From NCBI GenBank assembly GCA_963678705.1, contig OY783211.1, positions 11,918,603 to 11,982,602 on the forward strand: DNA of 64,000 nt, read 5' to 3'. The notes under the pieces were generated by a model. That model made no database searches. It was not told where the DNA came from and was given only the letters and a program-made list of their open reading frames with translations. A program made the position numbers and the translations under genes. Each line of letters starts with the position of its first letter. Positions within the stretch are counted from its first letter, which is position 1. The DNA comes from Panorpa germanica. Its lineage: Eukaryota > Arthropoda > Insecta > Mecoptera > Panorpidae. Below, one piece after another: positions 25,995 to 37,570 of this stretch.

Positions 25995-26222
25995 TTATTT
26001 ATCAACATAGCATCCTTTAAGCTCGATATATTTTGTCCAGCGCTTTACCAATATTCTTATTCCTTTTAAATAATAAGTTTTATTAAGGCACTTAAAACAA
26101 GAGTTTGTTTTATTGTTTCAGTGATGGCCTCTTTCTTTGAGCCAAATCTCTTACCACCTAGCCATTTCTTCAGGAAACAGGAAATAGTCGCAGGTGGTTA
26201 AATCTGGAGAATATGCTGGTAG
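25995..26222 (-). pseudogene. Mariner transposase C-terminal relic
   Basis: Minus-strand reading from 26222 gives L-P-A-Y-S-P-D-L-T-T-C-D-Y-F-L-F-P. This is the 'YSPDLAPCDYFLFP' motif that carries the third catalytic Asp of mariner transposases. Further on, after stops and frameshifts, comes R-W-T-K-Y-I-E-L-K-G-C-Y-V-D-K and a stop near 25995, the usual C-terminus. The frame breaks between the two blocks (TGG-TAA about 26155). It is a 3' fragment only and differs in motif type from the relic at 8226-8380, so two mariner lineages are present. Confidence 0.8.
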
Positions 26223-27106
26223 CTACACTACACCCTCAAACGCAATCGCGCGGACAGTTGCTTTCAATAAGTGCATAAAAAGTGATAAGTGACGTAGTTT
26301 GCTCAAAATGTGACAGTTGTCTAATAATAGATGGCATAGTTTATATCTATAATGAATCATTAAACTAATTTATTATATGTACGGATGCACATGCTAGTTC
26401 AATAGCATGCTTCGATATATGAAAGTAACATGATCAAAAAAAGTATTGTGATGACAAGTTCAGAATTCATTTTTGTTTGTTTGATGCACATTTTATAATG
26501 CTTTTTAATTTGTCTCATATAATAAAGATCAAAATGCAATACATTATAATTTTTTGTGTACGAAAGGCAACTTTGCACCAGGCCCTACGTCTTTTGAGCC
26601 GGCCCTGTATACTACATATACAATACAGATACTTAAGTACTTATATACGTGAGCACATCTTTATCTCAAATTATACATTTTAATATTATTATTCTCTATT
26701 AGCTAGTTATGTATTCAAGTATATAAACTAGTCCATATATTAACAGAGTACTTAAGTAGCCTTGGTTGTTTAATAGATTGCATCTGCGAGATATAAAGTT
26801 CAGATATTTATACAAAAAAAAATCAAATTAATGTGAACTATGGCTCTAGGACTGTTATAGATTCTTCTTTAGTTATCATCGCCTCTGGAAGTTCCAATTT
26901 AAAGAATGTATTTAAAGAGGAACTGATTTGACCATAGATAAACCCTTAGGGCTGTTGCAAACGTACTGGCACACTGGACCTTGTCAGTGATGGCCATTCT
27001 ACTGATACAATATATAATATTTGCATCATTTTTATAACTAGATATTTTTATAACTAGCATAGATGCAACAATACTGAAATTTAAGCTGGGGCCATGGACT
27101 TTGGAC
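26223..27106. other. Non-coding stretch with a hAT-like end
   Basis: No gene. GGCCCTACGTCTTTTGAGCCGGCCCTG (26582-26608) reads on the other strand as CAGGGCCGGCTCAAAAGACG, resembling a hAT-type terminal repeat. I could not find its partner. Confidence 0.35.
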
Positions 27107-27303
27107 CAGACTCGGATTTGAGAGAGGACAGGTGGGGCTATTGCCCCGGGGCCTCTACAAGAAAGGGGCCTCCACAACAGAGATCAAAGCACTAAATTTT
27201 TGAAATACGTAAGGAAAAGAAATATTCCCTTTATTCGGAAAATAATTAGGGGCCTCCGCTCCTTCGTTGCCCCAGGGTCACCACACCTCTAAATTCGGCA
27301 CTG
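27107..27303. mobile_element. Small hAT-like MITE
   Basis: The left end is CAGACTCGGATTTGAGAGAGG. The right end read in reverse is CAGTGCCGAATTTAGAGGTG. Inside are GGGGCTATTGCCCCGGGGCC and GGGGCCTCCGCTCCTTCGTTGCCCC. A related, more decayed piece lies at 61044-61144. I did not see a clear target duplication. Confidence 0.5.
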
Positions 27304-27640
27304 CTTCGGACTATAGGCTTCATCCGCTGGAGTGCCTCGAGGAAATGTTAATTGCGAGTAAATACACTTTCAGTTGGTAACACTGATTATGTTTAAAAAA
27401 TTTTGGTTCTAACATTTTCTTTGGAAGTATGAGTAAACACTTGCAACTTATTATGTCATCTGGTTTAAACATTAATACAATTTCAAATCATGCGTTTACT
27501 AAGTTTTTTGTACATTTGCTATTATTTTGCATTATACGTATATATACGTGCTTTTGCACATATCAAAACGTACATAGTCATAGACATGTAGAAAACTTGA
27601 ATAAATATTAAACAATATCTTATATTTTAAAAGTAAGGAG

Positions 27641-27879
27641 TTATTCATAAATTACGTCACACAAACTTCATGGTATTTCTACAGAAACCCCCTCCCCCCT
27701 CCCATTGGCACGATTTGCACACATTGACAACTTCCTCACATTTCAATATCGTCACACACTTTTAATAAAAAAAAAACTTAATCGAATTTTAGATTAGATG
27801 GTTCGACTCCTCTCTCCTTGTAACTTTTTAGGGAAGGGGGGGGGGCTCCCACACCACATTTCAAGTGACGTAAATAAAG
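27641..27879. mobile_element. MITE with ACGTCAC ends and mirrored C/G tracts
   Basis: TTATTCATAAATTACGTCAC at the left is matched in reverse by GTGACGTAAATAAAG at the right. A C-rich tract (27688-27702) near the left arm mirrors the poly-G tract (27832-27845) near the right arm. The same end type appears near 11480 and 63830. Confidence 0.55.
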
Positions 27880-28837
27880 ATAGTCGTAACGATAGATCCC
27901 AATTGGGCTCCAACAATAAATATTGATTAAATAGTTGGCTGCCAATGACTTAGAGCCGGTAAGCGGTAAGCTAGCCAATACGTCGAAGGTTTGAGGTTTG
28001 AGGTTTGCGTGCGGTGAATTTATTACAGGAGACCCTTCAGTAACGAGACTCGTTAAGATTCGATTAAGATATGAACCAAGGACCACAGAAAACAATCCTA
28101 CAAGTCCTACATTAATATTGTGGTGTTTTCAATTAAACTGCATGTAACTTAAAGTATTCAAACATTTGTAAAACATTACATAAACAATTATATTCACCCT
28201 TCTCACACCCCTCATCCCACTCCATCATTCGTTATTTTGAGATCTTTTTTTAATTTGCAGTTGTGATTTTGATGCTGTATTTTTTAGTAATTTTAAATAT
28301 GGTGTGAGAGAAACTTGTTCGTTGGTATTCTTCAGGATTTAAAATTTAATTTACACCTTGGCTCCAAGAGTAATGATATTTTTGCTTGTTTATTTCTTTT
28401 TTACTTTTTTCAGATCGTTTAAGTCCATGTTAACATTTCTCTAACGAGGTGCGATAATTGTTTTATTGTCTGTTATATTTTTCTTAATGGTAATTTTAGA
28501 GTATTATTTTAGTTTACTGTTGTAACGATCCTTCATAGATTTCTTTGTAAAATGTAAGGGGATTATATCATGTAAAAATGTAAAAATCGTTCTTGTCTTT
28601 AAAATTAGCCAGTCAAGATTTTTAGGTTAAGATTTTATGTTGGCTACAGTGTAATAATATATATACATATGGAGTAATTATTTTTTAATAATCTTTAATT
28701 AATAAATTTTTAATTAATTCTAGACAGTATTGTCTAGAATTAATCTTGAATATGTCTTGAGTATATCTTATAGCTATTGAATATATTGATTTTATTAAAT
28801 AAACTTTTAATTTGTCTTGATCGTAATTTGCTTCATC
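27880..28837. other. Non-coding stretch
   Basis: No gene. Three tandem GGTTTGA units lie at about 27987-28008. The 105-codon minus frame 27778-28095 crosses the MITE and its poly-G and is not credible. Confidence 0.4.
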
Positions 28838-28845
28838 CCCTAGGA

Positions 28846-29916
28846 CAGCGGTTCTCAAACTTTTTACCTCGAGCCCCCCTGCATAATCCAGCTGTAAGCC
28901 GGGCCCCCCTACATGTAAGCGTACTATATATTATAAGTTGCATTTGACATTTTACAGTCAATTATTATTTGGTTAAGTTTTACACATTCTATGCATACTC
29001 TAATGGGGCAATGTTTGATTTAATCGTAATCAAACAACAAATTCTATACAAACTATTACAATTTATTTAATCATTTTAACTACTATAGTACATAATTGAT
29101 ATTTGTAACTGAAAGCAATAATAATTAAAAGAGCTTCAGTGTGAATGCAGTTTTCTGCGCTTAGTTTCTTGAAACGCGGTGTCAGTTTGGATAACGCTAC
29201 TCTGAGTTCCTTGGTCACATCCAGCCTTGAGCGATTTTTTACTCTTCATGGCAGCTAGAGCAGAAAACTCAGTTTCACAAGAATAAGTGGTGGCGAATGA
29301 AGTGAGTATTTTCAATGCCCTTTCACTCAAAATTGGGTGTTCCTTTTATACACCAATCCAGAAGCATGTGAGAGAAGATTATTTAAACTTCATTTCAAGC
29401 CCAGTGTCACCTTGGAGGTCAATGAGATTTTCTTTTTCCTTCATATTGAGGGAGCACTCATCGACTGATGGTTTGAACGGGTTTTGAAACCATGCCAAAC
29501 CATCCAAGTTCTCATTAAAATATTTTTCAAAACGAGATTTAAGGATTTCTAAGTGTTTAAGAGAGCATTTCTTTGCATTGGTTGGAATAGTTTTGAGATC
29601 CATTTCTTCAATCATAATTTTAAGATTAGGAAATAGCTCCAAATTGTCACTTTTCAGACCGCACTCGTACAAACTTAGCATTGCAGAAGGTTTGCATATT
29701 TTTTCCGTATTTTCTGATAAACTAAAAAAAGTAAAATGTTCGGCACTCTTACGACGTTGACTAAAAATTATACACTTGTTGTAATTATAAAAATAAAAAG
29801 TTTGCTTTATTATTTTGTAAGTAAATTTAATTAATTTTTCAACCAAGCTTTGGGCCCCCCCTGAGTCTTCATTGCGCCCCCCTTGGGGGCCGCGCCCCAC
29901 ACTTTGAGAACCGCTG
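28846..29916 (-). mobile_element. hAT transposon deletion derivative with perfect 8-bp duplication
   Basis: The ends are CAGCGGTTCTCAAACTTTTT (28846 on) and, reversed, CAGCGGTTCTCAAAGTGTGG (29916 down). Exact 8-bp direct repeats CCCTAGGA flank it (28838-28845, 29917-29924). End sequence and duplication length are diagnostic of hAT elements related to the vertebrate/insect Charlie-ZBED group. Only the C-terminal part of a transposase survives inside on the minus strand. G/C-rich blocks GGGCCCCCC sit just inside each end. Length is about 1.07 kb against 2.5-4 kb for intact relatives. Confidence 0.9.
29136..29760 (-). pseudogene. hAT (ZBED-like) transposase, C-terminal part, broken
   Basis: Runs from 29760 down to 29136 within the element above. 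Recognisable blocks, in order, are: S-L-Y-E-C-G-L-K-S-D-N-L; F-P-N-L and L-K-S-R-F-E-K-Y-F; W-F-Q-N-P-F; E-N-L-I-D-L-Q-G-D-T-G-L-E-M-K-F-K; then F-A-T-T-Y-S-C-E-T-E-F-S-A-L-A-A-M-K-S-K-K. The last is the 'FPTTYLCESGFSAL..IKTK' core of the hAT dimerisation domain, and the chain ends KRRKLHSH before a stop at 29136. Two in-frame stops (about 29377 and 29345) separate the last two blocks without a frameshift. The BED zinc finger and catalytic N-terminal part are missing. It is inactive. Confidence 0.85.
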
Positions 29917-30189
29917 CCCTAGGATATATAGAATTTGTAGTAGTATATTTTAGTAGTCTTTAGAGGACTCAGTTCGAGCTAACCAGTTCTTGTAGTTATA
30001 TTTAAACTTGTAAAGACACTAGATTTATGCAAATCAAGCGCATATTTGCCATTTTATACTACTTGATTGTATTGTATTTTATTGTATTTGCTTCGACGGC
30101 ATTTTCTTTTTATTTCGTTTCTGCCTCTACGGCATAATTCATTTTACATTTCTTTTACAAATTTTTAGCATTTTTTAAAAATTTCTTCT

Positions 30190-30545
30190 TCCTGTTCAAT
30201 GTTTGTCTCCCTTTTTATCTCGCTCCACTGCCTCCACCACCTTCTTATTACCTTCTTGCAATCGTTTCTCCTGACTTCCTCTGCTTCCAAAGATTATACT
30301 CCTTCTATCTTCTCTTTCTTCTTACCTCCGTCATCCATACTCTTTGTTCCCTCTTTCATTGCAATAACTTTCGCCTAGCTTAATCCACTTTCCACTTTAT
30401 CCTGACACCTATACTTAATGTGTTCTAATTTTTCCTCTTTCTTCTCGGATGTGCTGCATAATTTCTCTTCTACTGCTCCCCAATACTTAAAGCATCTCTC
30501 TTCATTCTCCAGCTTTCTAGCTTGATAACAAAGAAGCGCCTATTA
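30190..30545 (-). pseudogene. GA-rich LINE ORF1-like relic
   Basis: On the minus strand, charged sequence (C-Y-Q-A-R-K-L-E-N-E-E-R-C-F-K-Y-W-G, then Glu/Lys runs) is broken by stops. The stretch GTGGAAAGTGGATTAAGC...GAAGATAGAAGGAGTA aligns by eye with 62945-63050. It resembles the charged/zinc-knuckle part of LINE ORF1 but is too decayed for certainty. Confidence 0.3.
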
Positions 30546-31248
30546 CATATAGGATCAATGGCGCAACAGGGGACTAGGTAGAATTCAGTTTTTAGAAGCG
30601 ACTTTTAAATGAACAATGAAGTAGAGTAAATAAGATGTGGACGAGTTCCCATGCTTCTACCAACGAATATTGAATGTTCTCTAAAATGCTCGCAATATCA
30701 AGACTAGAAACTAATTTTTTAATTATATTCAAGATTACTTTAAAATATGTACTTCTTACAAGTGCAATAATATGTAGTAAAGTAAGATACCTACAGTTAT
30801 TGAACATATTCATATTTTTTTTTTTGTTAACCGCGGCGTTATCTTCTGCGAGTGTTGATAAATGGTAACCACTTAACCCTGCAGTTAACAAGACCCTTAA
30901 TCTTCGTTGCGTGTCAAATAGTTGCAAGCAATGAGAGAAACACATTCACTTGGAAATAATAAGGCGGCCATAAAACAATAAAACAAAGTTAGAATAGCAA
31001 CGTTGTCTGAAAACTTTGCCGGTAGAAAAGCATTGAAATTGTAATAGATATGAAATTAATTACAGTATTGCATTATAGTTAACATTGTATTTAACGGATA
31101 GTAGAATTATGTAGATATGTCTGGTTCGTTACTTTGTTTCGTTAGTTTTGTTAGTTCGTATATACGTTAAACACATGGGCAATATGATTTAGCGGCATGG
31201 TTGTCATAATTACACTCATCTCTCAGAGCCTGCAACTGCAAAGCGTCT
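30546..31248. other. Non-coding stretch
   Basis: Holds a 117-codon minus frame (30592-30945) that I do not recognise. Its N-terminal third is less A+T-rich than the rest. No splice or domain evidence supports it. Confidence 0.35.
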
Positions 31249-31791
31249 TAAGCCCTCCGCACACGACGCGACTGCTTGCAAACCTAAGCCCTGAATCTAC
31301 CCGAAGCGAATGTGATTACAACTGTTGTTAGTGAGAGATCGAAAGTGATGCGAGAGAGATAAAACACGAGGAGGGGCACACGACTCAACTGATTGCAAAC
31401 TAAACACGAAACGAAGTTTTCAACGAAAACGAGCACCATGGCTCATGCTCGTGCTCGTGCTCGAGCCGTGTATCGTATCTCTATTGAATTTTTAACAATA
31501 GCAAAACAGGGGATTCTCTTGTGTTATATTTGATTGTATGTATGTATATAAATACTTTGAAATAGTATTCGTAAACATCTCTGTTGATGAAACCAACAAT
31601 GCCCTGCGACCGAGAAATATAGTCGCTGAATATATGCTCAAAACCAGTTTAAAATCAGTATAGTTACGTTCGTGCCGTGTGTTTTATCTCACTCGTAAAC
31701 ATGTTTGTTTTTTTACTAACAACACAGTTGTAATCACATTCGGTTCGGGCAGATTCGGGGCTAAGGTTTGTAACCAGTCGTGTGGGCCTTA
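31249..31791. mobile_element. MITE with long inverted repeats
   Basis: The left arm TAAGCCCTCCGCACACGACG..., then CCGAAGCGAATGTGATTACAACTG, is matched in reverse by CAGTTGTAATCACATTCGG...CGACCGAT-like sequence ending CAGTCGTGTGGGCCTTA. The arms are about 85-120 bp, with small differences. The centre holds GCTCGTGCTCGTGCTCG repeats. No transposase. A separate right-arm fragment lies at 48939-49012, between genes A and B. Confidence 0.75.
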
Positions 31792-33938
31792 GAGTGGACG
31801 AAAAACGAGACTGCTTATCTGCTCATTTGTCTACTAAGGTTGCCGACCACTGTTATACATCACTGCAATGTTAAAATGATATGAATATTTATAACGCTTA
31901 CAAATATTTCCAATGAGCATAAACCAATAAACTGCAGATGAATAATAATTAATTTTAACAGGTAGACAAGTCATTTATTCAATAAATATTTATTTATACG
32001 TACACATAAGTAAATGGTATAAAAGTAAATACGTTACTTACTGATTAATACATTATAACTTACTGAAACCAGTTCTGGGCGCGCGAGAAAATAAGCAAAA
32101 CAACATTATTTCTGCAAAACGTACAATAAGCAAACCGAACGATGTTACTCGTACTTATTCCACTTCGTAATGCGATCTCGTAATCATAAATGTAAATGAT
32201 TGTAAATTCATACGAAAAATGAATATTCATGAACAGAAATCAAAATATTTGAGTTTTTATTGACATAATTGACCTAAAATTTAGCTTGAAAAAATGTATA
32301 CTTTTACATAAAGGTAGAAGAAAGGAGGCAGAGATGGAGTGGAAACGAAATATATCAAAGAGAGGGAGAAACTAAGAGGATGTAGGAAAACTTCAAGAAG
32401 ACAGACTTGAAGGATTAAATACTGAGTACTAATAAAGATTTGTTAAGATTATTTTAAATTATGTCAGAGCAAGCCAAAAGGCAAAAACAACGTCTACATG
32501 TTCGCACAAAACACATTGGATTTTTCGTATAAAACGTGAAAGAGAAGTTAAATGGAAAGGAAGGCATGTGCAACGATCACCAATTTTTTAGTAGTATTTA
32601 TAAGTTAGTATTATCGTCGGAATTTTTTAACTATGTTGCTCCGAAGAGCAGAAGAGGATCTCAGAAAGTTTTGTCAGTAGACCCGTAAAGGTCCTGCATA
32701 CATCTTCCCTCTGCCCCCGCTTTCCTACCCATCTACGTTTGCTACGACAAATCCGTTACGATCATGTTTCGATTATGTAAAATCTACGCCACTTATGGTC
32801 GGTTGCTGAATTCATAATTATCGTTAATGTTAGTTATCATGTTTAAAAAGAGCCTTGTAGCAGATACTGAATCGACCAAATGATGCATTGTTATATTGAT
32901 GGTGCGTCCAAAGACAATCTTTTCTTCCATTGCAAATCCATTCCATTGCAGATGGTATAGTAGGACGCATCTCTAAATGGACGTTAAATATACGTAAATG
33001 TGATTAAACAATTGAAGTAACTTAGAAATTAAGGTGAAACGATACTGGTCCATTTTTTCTCGCGAAATATAGATGGCGATACTATACAGCAGGTTAAATA
33101 TTATCAAAAAATCCATGTTTTTTATGTTTAAATCGTTTTATGTAAGAAACTATAAACGCGAATCAAAATCTAAAGCTGCAATTAGTTAGATGAATATCGT
33201 ATCTACATTTTAAGCTTCCTTCCACTGATTTTTAATGAGTTGGAACCGCAAAAATAAGTTTTGAAAATAAATATTGCTATATTTTCTATTCCAATTTTTA
33301 TATGACTGGTAACATTTCGTTATCAGGTGGCACCACCTAACGGTAAGCGTACAGAAAATACGCAGCGCATACTCAACTCTTTTTTTAAGTGTGCGCCTGC
33401 ACTTACTACCATTACCACATATATAATAACTATTCTTTGGATCATACCATTCGATATCCGCATTTCTTTTCTCAACAATTACCTCATTGTCTTCTTCTTC
33501 TTTTATTCTGCTTGTAAGTACATTTTTAAAAGAATTAAATTTTACTGTTACTCAGTAATGATTATAAAAACTTACCTTATCAATAAAATGCTCAACATTT
33601 TACAAACTGGATCGAATATCAGAGACAGCGACAAATAAAAAAAGCCTTTGCGCACCTCAATGAAATACCTGGTCTGTAATAATATTCATAATGTAATATT
33701 TACGACTTCTTTTATCTCTACTAAGATTTTAATTTTTTTTTTAAGTGTAATTGAACGTTTGTTTTAAATTAAATATCTGTTGATGCTGTGAATACCGTAC
33801 GGTAGTTTCATTTAATTACAAATGAAGATATGATATTATAGCTCTAGAAAGTTATTTATGTCAAATAAAAATATCGGTTAAAAAATATCCGGACAAATGT
33901 AAAACAATTGTGCAGTTAGTAGCAACAAATACTGTTTA
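31792..33938. other. Non-coding stretch
   Basis: No gene recognised. The frame 33327-33638 (103 codons, non-ATG start) is T-rich and hydrophobic without family resemblance. GGCACCACCTAACGGTAAGCG at its start looks like a repeat end. Confidence 0.4.
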
Positions 33939-34353
33939 CCCAGTTAATTTTGGAGTCACTTTGACATCATAATGAAGATGCGTATGTTTTTTTGCCATGA
34001 AACAATTGCATTTGGTTTCACTCGTTAAAGGAAATGACGCTGCTATGAACTACAAATGAGAAAATCACTTCTCCTGGCCTCAATAAACCATTAAAGTGTA
34101 ACAGAGACAGATACCTCTTGTTTCTTTTTCTATGAAATTCTAGTGAAATGAATATGTAATTTCAACTCTACTCGTCGTCATCTCCATTAGAATGTATGAT
34201 GTTGTTGGAAAGAGAAAGAATATTCTTATGAACAGATTCAAACAATTTTTTTTTCATAGGTGGCTATTTATCTGAAAGCTAAGTGAAAATTAATTGATTT
34301 TTTGACTGGAACTTCACCTAGTTATGTCATTTCACCCAAATGTTTTTTGGGTA
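33939..34353 (+). mobile_element. CCCAGTAAAC-family MITE, rearranged copy
   Basis: Begins CCCAGTTAATTTTGGAGTCACTTTGACATCAT and has GAAGATGCGTATG as in 35137-35398, then diverges. It ends TTTCACCCAAATGTTTTTTGGG, which fits the family's right end. It is either a longer variant or a copy with an inserted centre. Confidence 0.5.
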
Positions 34354-34604
34354 TATTAAATAGAAACTATAGTTCAAATTACATGAGGTGATAAGACAAA
34401 TCGACGGTGACTCTTACTTAAAACAAGTTGTGGGGTATAAACTGCCGATATAACTAAAAAGCACTGAGTCACTTATTTTTCTATAATGTGTATAGAAATG
34501 TGTAAGATAAAATTCATTATCATATTATAGATTTTTACCGGTCTTATAACCTCTTTTAAGTATAAGTCGCCGTCGAACTATCGTGATTTGGACTATATAT
34601 TTTA

Positions 34605-34858
34605 CCCAGTAAACAATTTGGTGAAGTGCCCTCTTTAGTGACGTTTCTATCACTATTTCACTTCAATTATAGTTCGCATCAAACTTTATCTTCATTTGTA
34701 TTCCGACAGGTGGAGTAATTTCGCCATCTGTAGCCGATAAAGTAGACATTTTATATAAAAAATGTGAGAAACTGAACTATAAATGAACTCTTTCTGAACA
34801 AAAAAATCATGACGCATCTTCAATATGATGTCAAAGTGACTCCAAAATGTTTACTGGG
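34605..34858 (-). mobile_element. CCCAGTAAAC-family MITE, near-complete inverted copy
   Basis: CCCAGTAAACAATTTGG at 34605 and CCAAAATGTTTACTGGG ending at 34858 are flanked by TA on both sides, a likely TA target duplication. The body matches 35137-35398 in reverse orientation. Length 254 bp. Confidence 0.9.
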
Positions 34859-35136
34859 TAATTAGTATTGTGATAACTAAGAAATATAAACATTCACACC
34901 AATAGCCCTTAATGTTAAATTTTTGTAAACTGAAGGTAGAAAATTTTCTCCAAATAAGGTCCAAATAATTCCCATTAAAATGCAATGGTTTATCAATACA
35001 CGAAATTCAGATTTTTCAATTATTTTGAAAAGTACAAAAGTAGCGTCACTAAATCCACTGTCACCCGTAAATTAATTGTCTGAATGTCATGAAATTTTAA
35101 TACAAATCGTTTGAAGGTTGCTGCTATCTAAAACTT

Positions 35137-35398
35137 CCCAGTAAACATTTTGAAGCATTTTGGAGTCGCTTTGACATCATATTGAAGATGCGTATGATTT
35201 TTTTGTAAAGATAGAGTTCATTTATAGTTCAGTTTCTCACAATCATTCATATGAAATGTCTGTTTTATCGGCTACAGATGACGGAACCACTCCACCTGTC
35301 GGAATACAAATGAAGATAAAGTTGATGCGAACTATAATTGAAGTGAAATAGTGATAGAAACGTCACTAAATAGGGCACTTCACCAAATGTTTACTGGG
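35137..35398 (+). mobile_element. CCCAGTAAAC-family MITE, reference copy
   Basis: 262 bp bounded by CCCAGTAAACATTTTG and CAAATGTTTACTGGG, an inverted pair of about 16 bp. The body contains GACATCATATTGAAGATGCG, GTTCAGTTTCTCACAATCG, ACCACTCCACCTGTCGG and GATGCGAACTATAATTG. No ORF. By end structure it could be a Tc1/mariner-type or similar non-autonomous element, but no transposase source is identified here. Confidence 0.9.
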
Positions 35399-37025
35399 TT
35401 ATATGAATTTGTCATTGTGGCGCCATCTATATGTCATCTTACAAACTTATTGAGTGATGTGTTATAGATAAATGACAAGCCATAGTTCTTGACATGTCTT
35501 CTTTACAATTCCATTACAACTTACACGACTTCTCCTACATTTGGTGAGTGATACAAAACATGATTACACTAAATCCCCCGCAGCTTAGCTTCATCATCTG
35601 TCTATTTAGCTTCTAGCTGCTCCTCCGTGCAGGGAGTCCCAGGGAGTGCTTAGAAGTTTGAGCGGGTTTGTCATTGGTATTCCAGTAGCTGAATTAATTC
35701 TGATCTAGATTTTTTGTCTAGCTGCTGTTTCTCGGCACGTGTCTAGCTTAACTTACCTTCATTCTTTGTGTGGTCTTACTTTTTATGTTTTACCTCTTGT
35801 AACTGTAATATTGCACTATTTAACATATAAAATACATTCCATTACTGCTATGCGTTTTGCATTTGTAATACGTTCTCGTAGGTAGATCTAACATTGACTT
35901 ATCTTTAATTTAATCTTAATGCTATTTATTTCCGGTGAGATAAGAACGGTACACAATGGAGTCAAGCGTATGTCTTCTTGTAAACTTTACTAGAATTACC
36001 AAAAAATATAACATGTGAAGATTAATTGTGTTATTCTTTTAAGAGCTTGAATTCCTTTCTGTATTTTTACTACAGCTTGATATTTACTTAAATGCTTACA
36101 AAATAGTACCACCACAACTAATTTTTGTATAATTTAACATCCCACTAACAGTAAAGCATGTTATTCTTCAATGTTCCAAGTACTTATTGCAAAGACAAAA
36201 CTATAATATGCCTGAAGACTATAAGAAGATATTTCAAAGCAGACTTATTAACTTTATCAATAACACTAATTTAACCTCTGTATTTTAAATTCCCATACTC
36301 GTATTTATAGATTATAAATTATGTATTAAGAATACTTAACCTACAGAATATGTATTAAATCCTTAAACTAAACTCAATTAAAGAATAACGATTATAATAA
36401 TATAAAAATTTATAACTAATTTATTATTAATCAATAATCTATTTATGACATTAACTAAATGGTACATGCATCAACATTTGTTAATATCACTCATAGCTTA
36501 GCATTATTTGTGCTAATCAAGTTACTTGTAAGTGTAACACAGACAGGTTTAAACACGTTAAGAAAAGACCGCGATACTCAATGACCTGTGCTGTCTGATA
36601 ATCGATTATTAACTGATAACAATGTGATCAATTTCCGGTTTGCTGAAGAAACAATGCTCTAAAGAATTGTTATCATCATTTTATAAATGATTCCTTCTAT
36701 ATATGATATACGAAATCATCAGGCGGATGTTTACATTTTTAATTCCATGTTAAACACATACCACTTTTATCTATTTTTATATTTAACTCATTTTTATTAA
36801 TATGAGGTGTATCACATTTTCTCTAATTTTATTTAGGTTATCTCAGAATTATATTTTTCGTTTTGTTACATTACATATTTTTAAATTGTTTTACGAATTA
36901 CGATCTTGAGTACAGCGTAGCTTATTTTTTTTAAATATTTGTTACTCAACATTTTTTTAAATTATAATTTGGGAGAATTCTTAGTGCCATGGCCTTTTTT
37001 TGCCCATTAAATTACAATAAGTACT
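35399..37025. other. Non-coding stretch
   Basis: No gene. A less A+T-rich patch at 35580-35740 (GGGAGTCCCAGGGAGTGC) may be a repeat fragment. Confidence 0.4.
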
Positions 37026-37570
37026 CTACATATCTTCCAGTCCACACCTACGATTATCTTCCCTTACTATGTAGTTTCTTCTTAATGATTTCTTTAGTTG
37101 TTTCTTTTCGCTAAACTTCTTCTCTACACATTTTTCCTTTTCCTCCATTTTTCTTTGATCCTCCTCTGCTTCCTCATCCTTACTTGAATTAGATTCCTAT
37201 CTGTAATCAAACATTCCCTTATCTACAGTTCTATCCAGTTCTGCTGATAATAGTTCGACGCTGTATTTAACTCTTCACTTTTAATTTCTTTTTTATCCTC
37301 TAGATTATCTTTCACCTCCATATCCATTATCACTTCTTCTCTCACTTTCACGTAATAGAACTGACGTAAGTTCACTCTAATGTGCCCGGGTTTAGAAGCT
37401 CTAATTCTTAAATTCACTAATTCAAATGCAAGAGGCACACAAATTTTACAATTTTGTCCCGCATATTTGAAACCATAATCGTGTAAATATGTCTTCCACG
37501 AACACAAAGTTGTATTCGCCTTATCAAATAAACCAGCAGACCGACAAGGAACTTTACGACCACTTGACGT
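37026..37570 (-). other. Unrecognised protein-like reading, possibly a decayed ORF or exon pair
   Basis: On the minus strand, codons are open from 37570 to the stop at 37223 (115 codons, no ATG near the start). They contain C-S-W-K-T-Y-L-H-D-Y-G-F-K-Y, N-C-K-I-C and an acidic/Lys-rich end. A second open block, 37196-37026 (56 codons and a stop), is strongly charged (S-K-D-E-E-A-E-E-D-Q-R-K-M-E-E-K-E-K) and preceded by TTGATTACAGATAG, a possible weak acceptor. The similar charged composition of the two blocks suggests one protein broken by a frameshift or small intron. I do not recognise it. A LINE ORF1 or a degraded host gene are both possible. Confidence 0.3.

Noticed and set aside
29379-29900. 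173-codon minus ORF taken as an intact gene
   Set aside because: Its first 45 or so codons read through the hAT terminal repeat, and the rest is a broken transposase with stops.
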